A stretch of DNA of 64,000 nt from Pedobacter quisquiliarum (GCF_014642175.1 NZ_BMIL01000007.1:1-64000); one strand, 5' to 3'. Positions 18,367 to 28,887 are shown, counted from the first letter of the stretch. Notes: generated by a model not told the origin, from the sequence alone. Numbers and translations: made by a program.

Positions 18367-19748
18367 CCCTTATTCTTCTCGTCCCAAAGCTTGGCGAACG
18401 ACTTTGGCGCCACTTCCGGGTTCGAGCGGTTCTTGCCCCATATGTTACGGAACAAGTTTTTCAGGAAGAAGTTCTTAACTTTTCCACCAACCATGTCCAT
18501 ACGGCTACGCTTGGTCATGCCAGCCTTCCAAACCTTCCAACCCAAATCCTCCGTTTTGGTATTATCATGCTCTGCAGTAGCATCCCTGCGGTTCAGTAGC
18601 AACATCTTGTGGATATCGATCTTCACCGGGCACACTTCAGAACATTTCCCGCATAGGGTAGAAGCATAACTCAGGTGTTTAAATTCCTTCATGCCCTGCA
18701 TATGCGGCGTAATCAACGACCCAATTGGTCCGCTGTACGTGGTATTATAAGTATGGCCACCCACATTTTTGTAAACCGGGCAGGCATTTAAACATGCACC
18801 ACACCTGATGCAGTACAAGCCCTGGCGCTGGTCTTTCTGCGCAAGCAGGTTCGTGCGGCCATTATCCAGTAGAATCACATACATCTCCTCCGGGCCGTCA
18901 GTTTCATCCGCTTGCCTTGGCCCGCTGATCATGCTGTTGTACACCGTTAAACTTTGACCCGTACCATGACTCGCCAGTAATGGCCAGAAAAGGTCCAGAT
19001 CTGACATAGAAGGAATGATCTTCTCAATGCCAGCTATAGCGATGTGGATCTTCGGAAAGGTCGTACAAAGCCTTGCATTGCCTTCATTCTCCGTCAGCGA
19101 GATACTACCCGTATCTGCCACCAGGAAGTTCGCACCCGAAATCCCTACATCTGCCTGCAGGTACTTCTCCCGTAGCAGTTCACGCGCTTTCTGCGTAAGC
19201 TGCGCCGGTGTAGCATCTATCGGCGTGCCGAATTTATCGTGAAACAGCTTCGCAATCTCCTCCTTGCTCAAGTGCATGGCAGGGGTAACAATGTGATATG
19301 GCGGCTGACCAAGTAACTGCACGATATACTCGCCCAGATCACTTTCCAATGATTCTATGCCGTTATTTTCCAGGAAGTCGTTCAGGTGCAGCTCCTCCGT
19401 TGTCATCGACTTGGATTTGATAACCGTCTTGCCGCCTGCTTTATTAATGATGTTCAGGATCTCTTTTTGCGCCTCTTCAGCGTCATTCGCCCAGATCACT
19501 TTTCCGCCACGCTTCTGAAAGTTGCTTTCAAATTCCGGCAGAAACTTATCTAAGTTTTCCATCACACGCCATTTAATAACGTGTGCTTTCTTCTTTGACT
19601 GCTCCAGGTTTTCAAATTTCGACAACCCGCGTTCCACGGCAACATTGTACTTCCCAATATTATGATTGATCGTTTTCCTATGGTCTAAGTCGAAAACTTT
19701 CTCGTCCGACTTCTCCAGAAACGCTTCAGCACTTTTCGTCATGTTCAA
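18357..19748 (-). CDS. lutB: lactate utilization iron-sulfur protein LutB-like
   Basis: LutB-type proteins combine a LUD domain with ferredoxin-like clusters and act with LutA and LutC in oxidising L-lactate to pyruvate. The 463-residue length fits. The N-terminal LUD region includes KSKSMTTEELHLNDFLENNG and GISGANFLVADTGSI. Two cluster motifs follow: CIRCGACLNACPVY (~315) and CGKCSEVCPVKI (~365). The neighbouring genes are not lutA or lutC, so partners must be elsewhere. The final codons reach into the repeat array. No clean promoter was identified. Confidence 0.88.
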   Translation of the reverse strand: MNMTKSAEAFLEKSDEKVFDLDHRKTINHNIGKYNVAVERGLSKFENLEQSKKKAHVIKWRVMENLDKFLPEFESNFQKRGGKVIWANDAEEAQKEILNIINKAGGKTVIKSKSMTTEELHLNDFLENNGIESLESDLGEYIVQLLGQPPYHIVTPAMHLSKEEIAKLFHDKFGTPIDATPAQLTQKARELLREKYLQADVGISGANFLVADTGSISLTENEGNARLCTTFPKIHIAIAGIEKIIPSMSDLDLFWPLLASHGTGQSLTVYNSMISGPRQADETDGPEEMYVILLDNGRTNLLAQKDQRQGLYCIRCGACLNACPVYKNVGGHTYNTTYSGPIGSLITPHMQGMKEFKHLSYASTLCGKCSEVCPVKIDIHKMLLLNRRDATAEHDNTKTEDLGWKVWKAGMTKRSRMDMVGGKVKNFFLKNLFRNIWGKNRSNPEVAPKSFAKLWDEKNKGKA

Positions 19749-19801
19749 ATATAAATATATATAAAGAGATTCAGCATTAATTAACCAGCACAGCTGCTAA
19801 C

Positions 19802-19831
19802 AAAAAAACCTGCCTTATGGGGGCAGGTTTT
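19802..19831 (-). terminator. terminator of the M28 peptidase gene
   Basis: On the minus strand AAAACCTGCC (19831-19822) pairs with GGCAGGTTTT (19814-19805) over a 7-base loop and runs on into a T tract ending at 19802. It lies 20 bases past the peptidase stop codon. Confidence 0.8.
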
Positions 19832-19850
19832 AATAACGTTTATCAAGCAA

Positions 19851-21476
19851 TTATCTTGCAGGTGTAGTATCTGTTTTATCTACAACAGGTCTTGTTGCTC
19901 TATTTGCAAGTTCCCAAGCGGTATAGTAAGCAAGTTGTGCACGTTTCGCCAATAATGGGAAGTTAATTTTACCAATCTCATCACTTGGCTTGTGGTAATC
20001 CTCATGTACACCATTGAAATAGAAAATGATTGGAATACCATGCTTAGCAAAGTTATAGTGGTCAGAACGGTAGTAGATACGCTCTGTATCATTCGGATCA
20101 TCAAATTTGTAATCCAGGTGAAGCTTAGTATATGTTTTATTTGTAGCCTCACTGATCTGACGAAGTTCAGTACTTAACTTATCCGAGCCAATTACATAAA
20201 TGTAGTTTGTGGAATCCGCTTTTGTCTGATATTCTGTACCCGTACGGCCAATCATATCGATGTTTAAGTTCGCAATGGTATTCTTCAATGGGAAGATCGG
20301 GTTTTCCGAGTACCAGTCAGAACCTAGAAGTCCTTTTTCTTCACCTACAACAGCTAAGAATAGAATACTTCTTTTTGGACCTTTGCCTGCTTTCTTCGCT
20401 TTCGCAAAAGCTTCAGCCATCATGATCACGCCTGTTGTTCCAGAACCATCATCATCAGCACCGTTGAAAACCTTATCCGTACCTGAAGTGGTCATACCTT
20501 CATGGTCATAGTGTGCAGAAACCACAAGAACTTCAGACTTCAATTTAGGATCAGAACCTTCAAGGTAACCAAGCACGTTTTCTGCACGCACTTTATTTTC
20601 CTGTTTCATTGCACTTGCAGAAACATCAACTTTCACCATTTTAGACGCTGGTTTTCCAGCAGCAGTGATTTGTTGTTGCAACGCTTCTACTGTTGAACCC
20701 GACGCTTTTAGAATCTGGTTTGCAGTAGCTGTATTTACGCTAACCACGTTTGGTGATTTCTGGTTTTGCATACGCTCCACATTGGCAGCTTTAAGCAATA
20801 CCACCTGGTCACTACCCGCCAGTCTGGCTTTCATTTCCGGCGTAATGTTGTCCAAAGTAGGGTCTACCACAATAATACCTGCAGCACCATTGTCCATTAG
20901 GTAGCTAATTTTTGCCTGACGCTCAGCCATTGCTTTGCGCATTGCGGTACGATCCGTTGCAGCAGGTGCAGCACCTTTCTGTGTCGGGTCGCCAGCGGCG
21001 AAGATCATCACCACTTTACCACTAACTTGCTGTCCTGCGTAATCGTTATAATCACCTTTGTTCAAGCCATAACCTGCAAAAAGAACTTCAGAGGCGTTAA
21101 AAGTGAAACCTTTCAAAGTCACGTTATTCGGTTGAATCACAAAGTCTTTCAACGATTCCATCGGCGTACCGTTGATGGTTAGTACGGTTTGCGACAAGCT
21201 GTATGTTGCCATGCCAACAGGTTGGAAGTAGCTTCCATTTACCGGCGCGGTTAAGCCTAGATTTTTGAATTGTGTGCGGATATAATCAGCGGCCATCCAG
21301 GCACCTTTTTTACCGGTTTCGCGGCCTTCATATTCGTCTGATGCCAATACAGATAAATGCTTGTAGGCATTATCTTTTGAGATGCTCTGGCTAAACTGGA
21401 TTGCGGTTTTGTTTTGAGCACATGCTCCAAAACCAAGCAATAAAGCCATGCTGGTGTAAACAATTTGTTTTTTCAT
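19851..21476 (-). CDS. secreted M28 family zinc aminopeptidase with PA domain
   Basis: The 541-residue protein has a signal peptide (MKKQIVYTSMALLLGFGACA); the Cys19 context FGAC could also be a lipobox. A PA (protease-associated) insert occupies roughly residues 105-260. The M28 zinc-site motifs are in order: VSAHYDHEG (~315), NGADDDGSGTTGV (~334), VGEEKGLLGSDWY (~375), IDMIGR and the late SDHYNFAKHGIPIIF (~485). This layout belongs to bacterial secreted di-zinc aminopeptidases acting on short peptides outside the cytoplasm. It is apparently monocistronic, ending in its own terminator. Confidence 0.9.
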   Translation of the reverse strand: MKKQIVYTSMALLLGFGACAQNKTAIQFSQSISKDNAYKHLSVLASDEYEGRETGKKGAWMAADYIRTQFKNLGLTAPVNGSYFQPVGMATYSLSQTVLTINGTPMESLKDFVIQPNNVTLKGFTFNASEVLFAGYGLNKGDYNDYAGQQVSGKVVMIFAAGDPTQKGAAPAATDRTAMRKAMAERQAKISYLMDNGAAGIIVVDPTLDNITPEMKARLAGSDQVVLLKAANVERMQNQKSPNVVSVNTATANQILKASGSTVEALQQQITAAGKPASKMVKVDVSASAMKQENKVRAENVLGYLEGSDPKLKSEVLVVSAHYDHEGMTTSGTDKVFNGADDDGSGTTGVIMMAEAFAKAKKAGKGPKRSILFLAVVGEEKGLLGSDWYSENPIFPLKNTIANLNIDMIGRTGTEYQTKADSTNYIYVIGSDKLSTELRQISEATNKTYTKLHLDYKFDDPNDTERIYYRSDHYNFAKHGIPIIFYFNGVHEDYHKPSDEIGKINFPLLAKRAQLAYYTAWELANRATRPVVDKTDTTPAR

Positions 21477-21543
21477 TTATTTGTTTTGATATTTCTTTTA
21501 ACGTGTAATCCCTGATGCAAACACAAAGCGCTATTCCAATAAT

Positions 21544-21990
21544 TTAACAGGCCATCTTATTTACCCGGTCGCCATGTCTGCCGCCTTCAAAAGCAGTATT
21601 CAGAAAGGTTTTCACCATCTCCTTTGCCAGCTCCTGAGAAACAAATCGTGCCGGAACACAGATTACGTTTGCATTATTGTGTTGTCTGGCAAGTGCCGCA
21701 ATTTCCGTTGTCCAGCAAATCGCTGCACGGATCTGCTGATGTTTGTTCGCTGTAATGGCTACGCCGTTTGCACTGCCGCAAACCAGCACGCCCAAATCTG
21801 AAGCTTTGCTTTCTACAGCTTCCGCCACAGGGTGTGCAAAATCAGGATAGTCTACAGAGGACGCGGAATAGGTACCGTGATCATTAACCTCGTAGCCCAG
21901 TTCAGCAAGCATTTCCCGAAGCATTTCCTTGTATTCAAATCCGGCGTGATCCGCGCCTATGGCAATCTTAATTGTAGAAGACATCCTCAA
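21544..21990 (-). CDS. rpiB: ribose-5-phosphate isomerase B
   Basis: RpiB interconverts ribose-5-phosphate and ribulose-5-phosphate in the pentose phosphate pathway. The 148-residue length is standard. Motifs are IGADHAGFEYKE (phosphate/substrate loop), VDYPDFAHPVAEAV and LVCGSANGVAITANK containing the catalytic Cys. Start is ATG 21990 or ATG 21984. It follows tatC after 39 bases in the direction of transcription, a pair seen in other Bacteroidota, so co-transcription is likely. Confidence 0.95.
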   Translation of the reverse strand: MRMSSTIKIAIGADHAGFEYKEMLREMLAELGYEVNDHGTYSASSVDYPDFAHPVAEAVESKASDLGVLVCGSANGVAITANKHQQIRAAICWTTEIAALARQHNNANVICVPARFVSQELAKEMVKTFLNTAFEGGRHGDRVNKMAC

Positions 21991-22029
21991 ATCTAATTAG
22001 AATATAACAGTTGGGTCGTAAAATATTTG

Positions 22030-22917
22030 TTAGGTATTTGGGGTTGTGGTGCCAAAGATTTCTTTATTCTTCTTTTTCTCGATCGCTGCGGAAATGTAGA
22101 TACTCAGCTCATACAGCAGGAACAATGGCGCTGCCACAATTAGCATGGTGTATGGATCTGCAGTAGGGGTTACCACCGCTGCCACAATCAGGATCAATAC
22201 CGTTGCATATCTTCTGCTTGCACGCATAAACGCTGGTGTCATCACGCCCAGCTTAGAAAGGATGTAGATGATTACAGGTAATTGGAAAATCACCCCTGCA
22301 CCCAAAGTCAATGTCATTACAGACGATAGATACGAATCAATGGTAAAGGTGTTTTCGATATCCGGACTCACCGTAAAGTTGGTCAGGAAGTTAATGGAAA
22401 GCGGGCAGATGATGTAATAACCGAACAATATACCTATGAAAAATAAGGTAGATGCAAAGATTACAAAGCCGCTTGCCGATTTACGCTCATGTTCATGCAG
22501 CGCTGGTTTAACAAAAAGCCAGATCTCAAACAGCAGGTAGGGGATACCGAGAATGATACCGACCATCACACAGGAGTTCAGCTGTAAAGTGAACTGACCC
22601 GCCATTTCGGTGTTGATGATCTTCGCGTCTATTTTGGTAATACAGAACTCCGGCCCAATGGAAGGGAATTTCTGCACAAGTTGACACATCATGCGATAGG
22701 TCCAGAAATCAGCGTTCTTGGGGCCCATGATGATCTCGTTAAAGATGAAGTCTGTAAAATAGAACGCACCAATTGTCAGGACCAAAACCACTGCTACTAC
22801 GCGTAACAGGTGTTTTCTAAGTACATCAATATGGTCAAAGAAAGACATTTCAGCCTCCAGCGTCTTGCCTTTCTCCTTTATAGAATCTATTAGTTTTTGC
22901 GTCTTATTCTCACTCAT
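22030..22917 (-). CDS. tatC: Sec-independent (Tat) protein translocase subunit TatC
   Basis: TatC is the inner-membrane receptor for twin-arginine signal peptides. The 295-residue protein has the conserved early motif MSFFDHIDVLRKHLLRV, six predicted membrane helices, and the cytoplasmic loop FEIWLFVKPALHEHERK with FVIFASTLFFIGILFGYY. A ~25-residue hydrophilic N-terminal extension and a Lys-rich C-tail are present. TatA/TatB are not nearby. It is probably transcribed together with rpiB. Confidence 0.94.
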   Translation of the reverse strand: MSENKTQKLIDSIKEKGKTLEAEMSFFDHIDVLRKHLLRVVAVVLVLTIGAFYFTDFIFNEIIMGPKNADFWTYRMMCQLVQKFPSIGPEFCITKIDAKIINTEMAGQFTLQLNSCVMVGIILGIPYLLFEIWLFVKPALHEHERKSASGFVIFASTLFFIGILFGYYIICPLSINFLTNFTVSPDIENTFTIDSYLSSVMTLTLGAGVIFQLPVIIYILSKLGVMTPAFMRASRRYATVLILIVAAVVTPTADPYTMLIVAAPLFLLYELSIYISAAIEKKKNKEIFGTTTPNT

Positions 22918-22929
22918 GTAGCTTACTTG

Positions 22930-22972
22930 AAAAACAAAAATACCATTCTAATCGAGATTTAGAATGGTATTT
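22930..22972 (-). terminator. terminator of the acc/fab operon
   Basis: A perfect 14-bp stem (22972-22959 with 22951-22938 on the minus strand) over a 7-base loop is followed by a T-rich stretch (complement of 22940-22930). It lies 27 bases after the accC stop and closes the DUF177-to-accC gene run before tatC. Confidence 0.88.
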
Positions 22973-22998
22973 ACGTTTAATTATAGTCAATAGTTTAT

Positions 22999-24339
22999 CT
23001 ATTCAGAAAATTCAAAAGTTTCCATGAACTTGGTGGTAAAGTTACCAGCTCTGAAGTTCGGATCTTTCATCAGTTTCAAGTGGAATGGTATCGTTGTTTT
23101 TACACCTTCAATCACAAATTCACTTAATGCACGCTCCATGGTGCTGATGGCTTCTTCCCTGGTTTGTGCAACACAGATCAGTTTGGCGATCATCGAATCG
23201 TAGTTCGGTGGAATCTGGTAACCAGCATAAACGTGTGTATCTACACGAACACCGTGCCCACCCGGAGAGTGGAAGTTGGTGATTTTACCTGGTGACGGTC
23301 TGAAGTTGTTGAAAGGATCTTCCGCATTGATACGGCATTCAATCGCATGCATATCCGGGTGGTAATTTTTACCACTAATCGGTACACCAGCAGCGACCTT
23401 AATCTGTTCTTTGATCAAATCGTAGTTGATTACTTCTTCTGTCACCGGATGCTCCACCTGAATCCTGGTGTTCATCTCCATGAAGTAGAAGTTACGGTGC
23501 TTGTCAACCAAAAACTCGATGGTACCTGCGCCTTCATATGCAACAGCTACAGCACCTTTAATGGCAGCATCACCCATTCTTTCACGCAGTTCAGGCGTCA
23601 TGAAAGGAGATGGTGCCTCTTCAACCAACTTCTGGTGTCTACGTTGAATAGAACAATCTCTTTCTGATAAGTGACATGCTTTACCATACTGATCACCGAT
23701 AATCTGGATCTCAATGTGGCGTGGATCTTCAATATATTTCTCCAGATAAAGACCATCATTGCCAAAGGCTGCACCAGACTCTTGTCTTGCGCTATCCCAG
23801 GCATTTTCAAATTCTTCATCTTTCCATACCACGCGCATTCCACGGCCACCACCACCGGCAGTTGCTTTCAGAATTACGGGGTAGCCCATTTCATTTGCAA
23901 TGGCAATACCTTCTTTAACACTTTCCAATAGTCCTTCAGAACCTGGAATGGTTGGTACACCCGCTTTTTTCATGGTCTCTTTGGCCGAAGCTTTATCGCC
24001 CATGGAGTTGATCTGCTCAGGCGTTGCACCGATAAATTTGATCCCGTAATCACGGCAAACAGAAGAGAATTTCGCGTTTTCTGACAAGAAGCCGTAACCT
24101 GGATGAATCGCATCCGCATTGGTTAACTCAGCCGCAGAAATAATATTAGGAATACTTAGGTAAGAATCTTTACTCGGAGGTGGACCGATGCATACCGCTT
24201 CATCAGCGAACCTGACATGTAAGCTTTCTCTGTCCGCAGTTGAATATACAGCAACGGTTTTAATGCCCATTTCTTTACAGGTACGGATAATGCGCAAAGC
24301 GATTTCGCCCCTGTTGGCAATTAGTATTTTTTTAAACAT
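22999..24339 (-). CDS. accC: acetyl-CoA carboxylase, biotin carboxylase subunit
   Basis: AccC carboxylates the biotin of AccB using ATP and bicarbonate, the first half of the malonyl-CoA-forming reaction. At 446 residues it has the standard length. Motifs: [20 protein letters not shown] at the N-terminus, the ATP-grasp glycine loop [14 protein letters not shown] (~159-172), and [16 protein letters not shown] (~286-301) with metal and substrate residues. It follows accB after 37 bases and is the last gene before the strong terminator at 22938-22972. Confidence 0.97.
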   Translation of the reverse strand: MFKKILIANRGEIALRIIRTCKEMGIKTVAVYSTADRESLHVRFADEAVCIGPPPSKDSYLSIPNIISAAELTNADAIHPGYGFLSENAKFSSVCRDYGIKFIGATPEQINSMGDKASAKETMKKAGVPTIPGSEGLLESVKEGIAIANEMGYPVILKATAGGGGRGMRVVWKDEEFENAWDSARQESGAAFGNDGLYLEKYIEDPRHIEIQIIGDQYGKACHLSERDCSIQRRHQKLVEEAPSPFMTPELRERMGDAAIKGAVAVAYEGAGTIEFLVDKHRNFYFMEMNTRIQVEHPVTEEVINYDLIKEQIKVAAGVPISGKNYHPDMHAIECRINAEDPFNNFRPSPGKITNFHSPGGHGVRVDTHVYAGYQIPPNYDSMIAKLICVAQTREEAISTMERALSEFVIEGVKTTIPFHLKLMKDPNFRAGNFTTKFMETFEFSE

Positions 24340-24376
24340 AGAATGGTTAAGATGATAAGATTGCTGTTAAGCAAAA

Positions 24377-24856
24377 TTACATGGGTTCAACTAAAAATAA
24401 CGGTTGGTCATATTCTACTGGTGAAGCATTCTCTACCAATACTTTAACAATTCTACCAGACACTTCACTTTCAATCTCATTGAATAACTTCATTGCTTCA
24501 ATAATGCAAATCACTTTTCCGCTGCTCACCTCGTCACCAACATTTACAAATGATGGTTTATCAGGGCTTGAAGAACGGTAGAATGTACCGATCATCGGAG
24601 ATTTAATGGTGATGTATTTTGAAGATTCTGCTGCTTCTTTAGTTTCAACTGGGGTGCTTACCGCTTGTGGGGAAGCTGCTGGTGCTGCAGGCAATACCGC
24701 TGCTGCAGGTGCTGCTGCCGGAACAGTGGTTGTAATTACCGTCGGCGCCTGATTGGTTTTGATGGTGATTTTGAAGTTTTCCTGCTCAATAGCAACTTCG
24801 TTTACGCCAGAACGAGAAACAAATTTAATGAGTTCCTGAATTTGTTTGATATCCAT
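24377..24856 (-). CDS. accB: acetyl-CoA carboxylase, biotin carboxyl carrier protein
   Basis: AccB carries the covalently bound biotin shuttled between AccC and the carboxyltransferase. The 159-residue protein has an N-terminal helical region (~1-38), an Ala/Pro-rich flexible linker (~45-72) and the C-terminal biotinyl domain (~80-159). The biotinylation motif is EAMKLFNE, with K123 as the biotinylated lysine (Phe replaces the common Met after Leu). It lies between fabH (73 bases upstream) and accC. Confidence 0.96.
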   Translation of the reverse strand: MDIKQIQELIKFVSRSGVNEVAIEQENFKITIKTNQAPTVITTTVPAAAPAAAVLPAAPAASPQAVSTPVETKEAAESSKYITIKSPMIGTFYRSSSPDKPSFVNVGDEVSSGKVICIIEAMKLFNEIESEVSGRIVKVLVENASPVEYDQPLFLVEPM

Positions 24857-24929
24857 TTTCTAGATGTTATTTTTTTGAAAAAATTATGTCTTAGAATAAA
24901 CTAAGTTAAGATTAATTATTGTTATTAAA

Positions 24930-25919
24930 TTAATATGCCCACTTTAAGTAAACGGAGCCCCAGGTAAACCCGCCGCCAAAAGCCGCAAGAATAAGGGTAT
25001 CTCCTTTATGAAGTTGGCTTTCCCATTCCCATAAGCATAAAGGTATGGTCCCGTTTGTGGTATTCCCATAACGGTCTATGTTTACCATTACCTTTTCACT
25101 GCCTACACCCATACGGGAAGAGGTTGCATCAATAATTCTTTTATTTGCCTGGTGTGGTACCAGCCAGGTTACATCATCCGAAGTCAGGCCATTTCTGTCC
25201 ATGATCTCTGCGGCCACGTTCGCCATATTGGTCACGGCAAACTTAAACACCGTCTGACCTTCCTGGTACACCACGTGTTCGTTTGCATCTACCGTTTCAT
25301 GCGATGCTGGTCTTGCCGAGCCACCTGCTTTTTGATGCAGGTAAGGCATACCATTACCGTCGCTTTTCAAAATGGAGTCCATTACACCGTTGCCTTCTTC
25401 ATTTGGCTCCAGCAACACGGCACCACAACCATCACCGAAGATGATGCAGGTGGTACGGTCCTGATAGTTCACGATAGAAGACATTTTATCTCCACCAACA
25501 ACCAGCACTTTTTTATGTTTGCCGGCTTCAATAAATTGTGCACCTGTAGAAAGGCCGTAGATAAATCCGGAGCAAGCGGCATTCAGGTCGTAACCCCATG
25601 CGTTCTTTGCGCCGATCTTTGCGCCCAATATGTTTGCAGAAGCAGGGAAGGGCAGGTCTGGTGTGGTGGTGCAGAAGATGATCAGATCAAGTTCTTCCGC
25701 AGTAATTCCTCTTTTTTCCAGTAAACCATTAACGGCATGCACCGCCATGTCTGAAACACCTAAGCCTTCACCTTTTAATATCCTTCGCTCTTTAATACCC
25801 GTTCTAGATACAATCCATTCGTCTGTGGTTTCAACGATGGATTCAAGTTCCTTGTTTGTTAAAACATAATCAGGAACATAACCATGTACTGCGGTAATGG
25901 CAGCGTGAATTTTATTCAT
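24930..25919 (-). CDS. fabH: 3-oxoacyl-[acyl-carrier-protein] synthase III
   Basis: FabH starts each fatty acid chain by condensing acetyl-CoA (or a branched primer) with malonyl-ACP. The 329-residue length is standard. The catalytic triad is visible: Cys116 in [11 protein letters not shown], His in [12 protein letters not shown] (~250) and Asn in [11 protein letters not shown] (~280). The N-terminal [15 protein letters not shown] is a family hallmark. It starts 10 bases after plsX, part of the conserved DUF177-rpmF-plsX-fabH run. Confidence 0.97.
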   Translation of the reverse strand: MNKIHAAITAVHGYVPDYVLTNKELESIVETTDEWIVSRTGIKERRILKGEGLGVSDMAVHAVNGLLEKRGITAEELDLIIFCTTTPDLPFPASANILGAKIGAKNAWGYDLNAACSGFIYGLSTGAQFIEAGKHKKVLVVGGDKMSSIVNYQDRTTCIIFGDGCGAVLLEPNEEGNGVMDSILKSDGNGMPYLHQKAGGSARPASHETVDANEHVVYQEGQTVFKFAVTNMANVAAEIMDRNGLTSDDVTWLVPHQANKRIIDATSSRMGVGSEKVMVNIDRYGNTTNGTIPLCLWEWESQLHKGDTLILAAFGGGFTWGSVYLKWAY

Positions 25920-25929
25920 TTTAATGTGT

Positions 25930-26868
25930 TTATTTGAACGCGGCCTGTATTTTTTCTACCAAGCCGGTAGCAATCATGTCTCTTGATTGCATGATCATGT
26001 TTTTTACAGCAAGAGGGCTGGAAATTCCATGGCCGATGATTACAGGGGCATTCACACCCAATACCGGGCTGCCTCCGTAATTTTCATAATTAAAACGGTC
26101 AAAAAACTCGTCCTTTATGCCTTTTTTTAAGGTTACGATATAGAAGGATTCCGCAAGCTTTAACAACACATTCCCTGTAAATCCATCGCAGACAATAACA
26201 TCCGCTTTATCATTAAAAAGATCGCGTCCTTCAACGTTTCCAACAAATTGGAACAGGCAGGTATCTTTCATTAGGGGGAAAGTTGCCAGGCTAAGCATGT
26301 TTCCTTTTTCATCTTCCTCACCAATGTTCATCAAGGCAACTTTGGGATTGTTAATCTGCATCACATGTTCTGCATATAAACTTCCTAAAGCACCAAACTG
26401 AAGCAATGTGTCTGGTTTACAATCGGCATTAGCACCTACGTCGAGCATTACACCCACGCCGCCGCTAAGCTTTGGAACATGTGTACATAAACAAGGGCGA
26501 ATGATGCCAGGAACCGTTTTTACACTAAAAACAGCACCAACGAGCATAGCGCCAGAGTTACCTGCACTTGCAAATGAATCGAGTTTACCTTCTTTTAATA
26601 GATTATAGCCAACGGCTATACTGGAGTTAGGCTTTTGAAAGATAGCCTTGGTGGGATGTTCGCCCATACCTATAACTTCGTCGGTATGAACGTATTCGAA
26701 TTTATCCGGATCAAAGCCGGCTTCAACGATTAGAGGCTTGAACTGCGCTGTGTCACCAATCAGAACAAGTTGTTCATCCGGGGACAGTAATTCATGGGCA
26801 GCTATTGCTCCCAAAACATTCGCTTTGGGAGCATAGTCTCCACCCATTATATCGAGACCTATTTTCAT
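25930..26868 (-). CDS. plsX: phosphate acyltransferase PlsX
   Basis: PlsX converts acyl-ACP to acyl-phosphate, the donor for phospholipid synthesis by PlsY. The 312-residue protein begins with [20 protein letters not shown] and contains [21 protein letters not shown] and [16 protein letters not shown], all PlsX signatures. It is peripheral to the inner membrane in other bacteria. Placed between rpmF (99 bases upstream) and fabH (10 bases downstream). Confidence 0.96.
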   Translation of the reverse strand: MKIGLDIMGGDYAPKANVLGAIAAHELLSPDEQLVLIGDTAQFKPLIVEAGFDPDKFEYVHTDEVIGMGEHPTKAIFQKPNSSIAVGYNLLKEGKLDSFASAGNSGAMLVGAVFSVKTVPGIIRPCLCTHVPKLSGGVGVMLDVGANADCKPDTLLQFGALGSLYAEHVMQINNPKVALMNIGEEDEKGNMLSLATFPLMKDTCLFQFVGNVEGRDLFNDKADVIVCDGFTGNVLLKLAESFYIVTLKKGIKDEFFDRFNYENYGGSPVLGVNAPVIIGHGISSPLAVKNMIMQSRDMIATGLVEKIQAAFK

Positions 26869-26967
26869 AGTAAAAATCAGTATGTGTTATGCAGCATTAT
26901 TGCGCCAATTAAAAGGGTCTAAGTTAAACTTAAAGCCTGTTAAAACACAAACTATTTTTTAAGAAAA

Positions 26968-27159
26968 TTACCCTATAGAGGTGTTTTCAATAACCAATTT
27001 ACCGTTGTAGTACAAGTTACCATCAACGTTGTATGCATGGTGAGGTACATGTATCGCACCAGTAGTTTGACAAGTAGCTAAAGAAGGCGCTACTGCTTTA
27101 TAGTGGGTTCTTCTTTTGTCTCTTCTACTCTTAGAGATCTTGCGTTTTGGATGTGCCAT
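26968..27159 (-). CDS. rpmF: 50S ribosomal protein L32
   Basis: The 63-residue basic protein starts [20 protein letters not shown], the conserved L32 N-terminus. The usual zinc-ribbon cysteines are mostly absent (a single Cys in [17 protein letters not shown]), so this is a largely Cys-free version, as seen in many bacteria. It is 17 bases after the DUF177 gene in the classical L32-lipid operon arrangement. Confidence 0.97.
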   Translation of the reverse strand: MAHPKRKISKSRRDKRRTHYKAVAPSLATCQTTGAIHVPHHAYNVDGNLYYNGKLVIENTSIG

Positions 27160-27176
27160 TGCTTTTTATTTAATTA

Positions 27177-27710
27177 TTATTTTAATTTTTTTAAGGCTTC
27201 CCACCGTGGGTCGTCAACTGTTTTCTCTTCTTCTGCTTGATTACTTATCGATAGCCTGTTTAACCGTTCAATCATTTCCTGGTCGCACTGAATACCGGTG
27301 CCGTTCTCTTCGCAAATCTTTATATATGGAACCGAAACTGTGATGAATTCATATATCATTGTTGAAACATCAATTTCGCTTTCACTTCTGTTTAGCATGA
27401 TGATCTCCAGATCATCACTCTGTAAATCGTCCTCCGCAAACTTTACAATCTGGCGCTCTTTAACGTCAATCGGCGCATCAAATTCCGATAAACATTTGTC
27501 ACAATCCAATCCAATCGTTCCAAAAATATGAAACTGAAGAATCAGCATCGTCTCCTGTTTATCCAATTCAAGCTCAACCTTTAAGTTCCCTTTTTTTACT
27601 AAAGAGTACTCAAACGCGTCAAAAAAGCTGTTATCAATCTCAAAATCAAATTGATGTTTGCCAATTTTTAAGCCTGTGAAGGGGATTGAAAATTGTTTTA
27701 GCGGTTTCAA
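27177..27710 (-). CDS. DUF177 (YceD-like) protein
   Basis: The 177-residue protein precedes rpmF, the position DUF177/YceD holds in most bacteria. The motif CDKCLSEFDAPID with paired cysteines and the late CDQEMIERLNRLS and DDPRWEALKKLK are family traits. YceD-like proteins are linked to 23S rRNA metabolism and ribosome assembly in plants and bacteria; that is family knowledge. It is the first gene of the run to accC. A CAAATGTA at 27732-27739 (TACATTTG on the minus strand) is a good -7 element 22 bases upstream of the start, though no clear -33 was found. Confidence 0.88.
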   Translation of the reverse strand: MKPLKQFSIPFTGLKIGKHQFDFEIDNSFFDAFEYSLVKKGNLKVELELDKQETMLILQFHIFGTIGLDCDKCLSEFDAPIDVKERQIVKFAEDDLQSDDLEIIMLNRSESEIDVSTMIYEFITVSVPYIKICEENGTGIQCDQEMIERLNRLSISNQAEEEKTVDDPRWEALKKLK

Positions 27711-27807
27711 TTTTACTTAAATTTTAGCCCGCAAATGTATGAATAATTTTGTTAGATAAAAACTAATGTTTGTTATTTAACTATGTAATGCCTCAATTTT
27801 TAAGATC

Positions 27808-28887
27808 CTAATTGCCATCATCTTTAATGTCGGCAGCTGTTTCAATCAGTCTGCCACCCGGACGCAATCTGTTGTTGAACAAATCCTGCTGCTCCCTTCT
27901 GCTTTTCACAATGTGAATCGCAGCAAACAAAGCCTCCGTAAATGAAGATGGATCTGCCACATTTTTTCCTGCAATATCGTAGCCGGTGCCATGATCCGGA
28001 GAGGTGCGTACAAACTTCAGTCCTGCGGTAAAGTTTACACCACTGCCAAAAGCAATCGTCTTAAAAGGAATCAAGCCCTGATCATGGTACATGCCCAGTA
28101 CCGCATCAAACTGCTTGTACGTGCCGTTACCGAAAAATCCATCGGCGGCATATGGACCGAAACAGATCACTCCTTTGTCAAAGGCTGCCTGTATTGCAGG
28201 TGCAATAATCTCTTGGTCTTCCTTGCCCAATAAACCGTTGTCACCTGCATGTGGGTTTAAGCCCAAAACAGCAATCTTCGGTTTCTCAATCCAGAAATCC
28301 TTTTTTAGGCTCTCATTCATCAGTGTCAGCTTGCGGATGATTTTCTCCGCAGTGATCTGTGTCGATACGCTGCTTACCGGAATGTGTCCGGTTACCACAC
28401 CAACACGCAGATTTTCACTTACCAGAAACATCAACACATCCGAACTGCCGCTCTTTTGCTGCAGGTATTCAGTATGGCCAGGAAAGTTGAAGGTTTCCGA
28501 CTGGATGTTGTGTTTATTAATAGGTGCCGTAACCAATGCGTCGATAGCGCCGCTGGTCAGATCTTCTGTAGCTTTTTCAAGGGATAATAAAGCATATTTA
28601 CCACCAGTAGGGGTAGACTGGCCAAGTTCAATCTTAACATCTTCTTCCCAGCAGTTGATCAGGTTCACGCGCTTCGGATTTGCCGATGCCGCATCTGCGA
28701 TCACGTTGAAGGAAAGCTCACCTAAGCGCAGTGCCTTGCGGTGAAAAGAAGTCACCTTGGTATGTCCATATACAATAGGAGTGCAGTAATTTAAAATTGC
28801 AGGCTCTATAAGTGTCTTCAAAATCACTTCCAACCCAATACCATTTACGTCACCTATGCTGATTCCTATTTTTACTTTTTCACTCAT
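27808..28887 (-). CDS. pdxA: 4-hydroxythreonine-4-phosphate dehydrogenase
   Basis: PdxA oxidises 4-hydroxythreonine-4-phosphate in the DXP-dependent pathway to pyridoxal phosphate. The 359-residue length is normal. Metal-binding His motifs are visible: APINKHNIQ, NFPGHTEYL, MYHDQGLIPFK, and the phosphate/NAD region SPDHGTGYDIAGKN. The start MSEKVKIGISIGDVNGIG matches the family (GDPxGIG with Asn here). It is divergent from rsmA with 97 bases between, and 97 bases upstream of the DUF177 gene. PdxJ and others are not in the window. Confidence 0.95.
   Translation of the reverse strand: MSEKVKIGISIGDVNGIGLEVILKTLIEPAILNYCTPIVYGHTKVTSFHRKALRLGELSFNVIADAASANPKRVNLINCWEEDVKIELGQSTPTGGKYALLSLEKATEDLTSGAIDALVTAPINKHNIQSETFNFPGHTEYLQQKSGSSDVLMFLVSENLRVGVVTGHIPVSSVSTQITAEKIIRKLTLMNESLKKDFWIEKPKIAVLGLNPHAGDNGLLGKEDQEIIAPAIQAAFDKGVICFGPYAADGFFGNGTYKQFDAVLGMYHDQGLIPFKTIAFGSGVNFTAGLKFVRTSPDHGTGYDIAGKNVADPSSFTEALFAAIHIVKSRREQQDLFNNRLRPGGRLIETAADIKDDGN

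Noticed and set aside
18194..18599. Plus-strand reading frames across the 18227-18366 repeats
   Set aside because: They arise from the tandem repeats and the antisense of lutB; no start signal, odd composition and no coherent protein.
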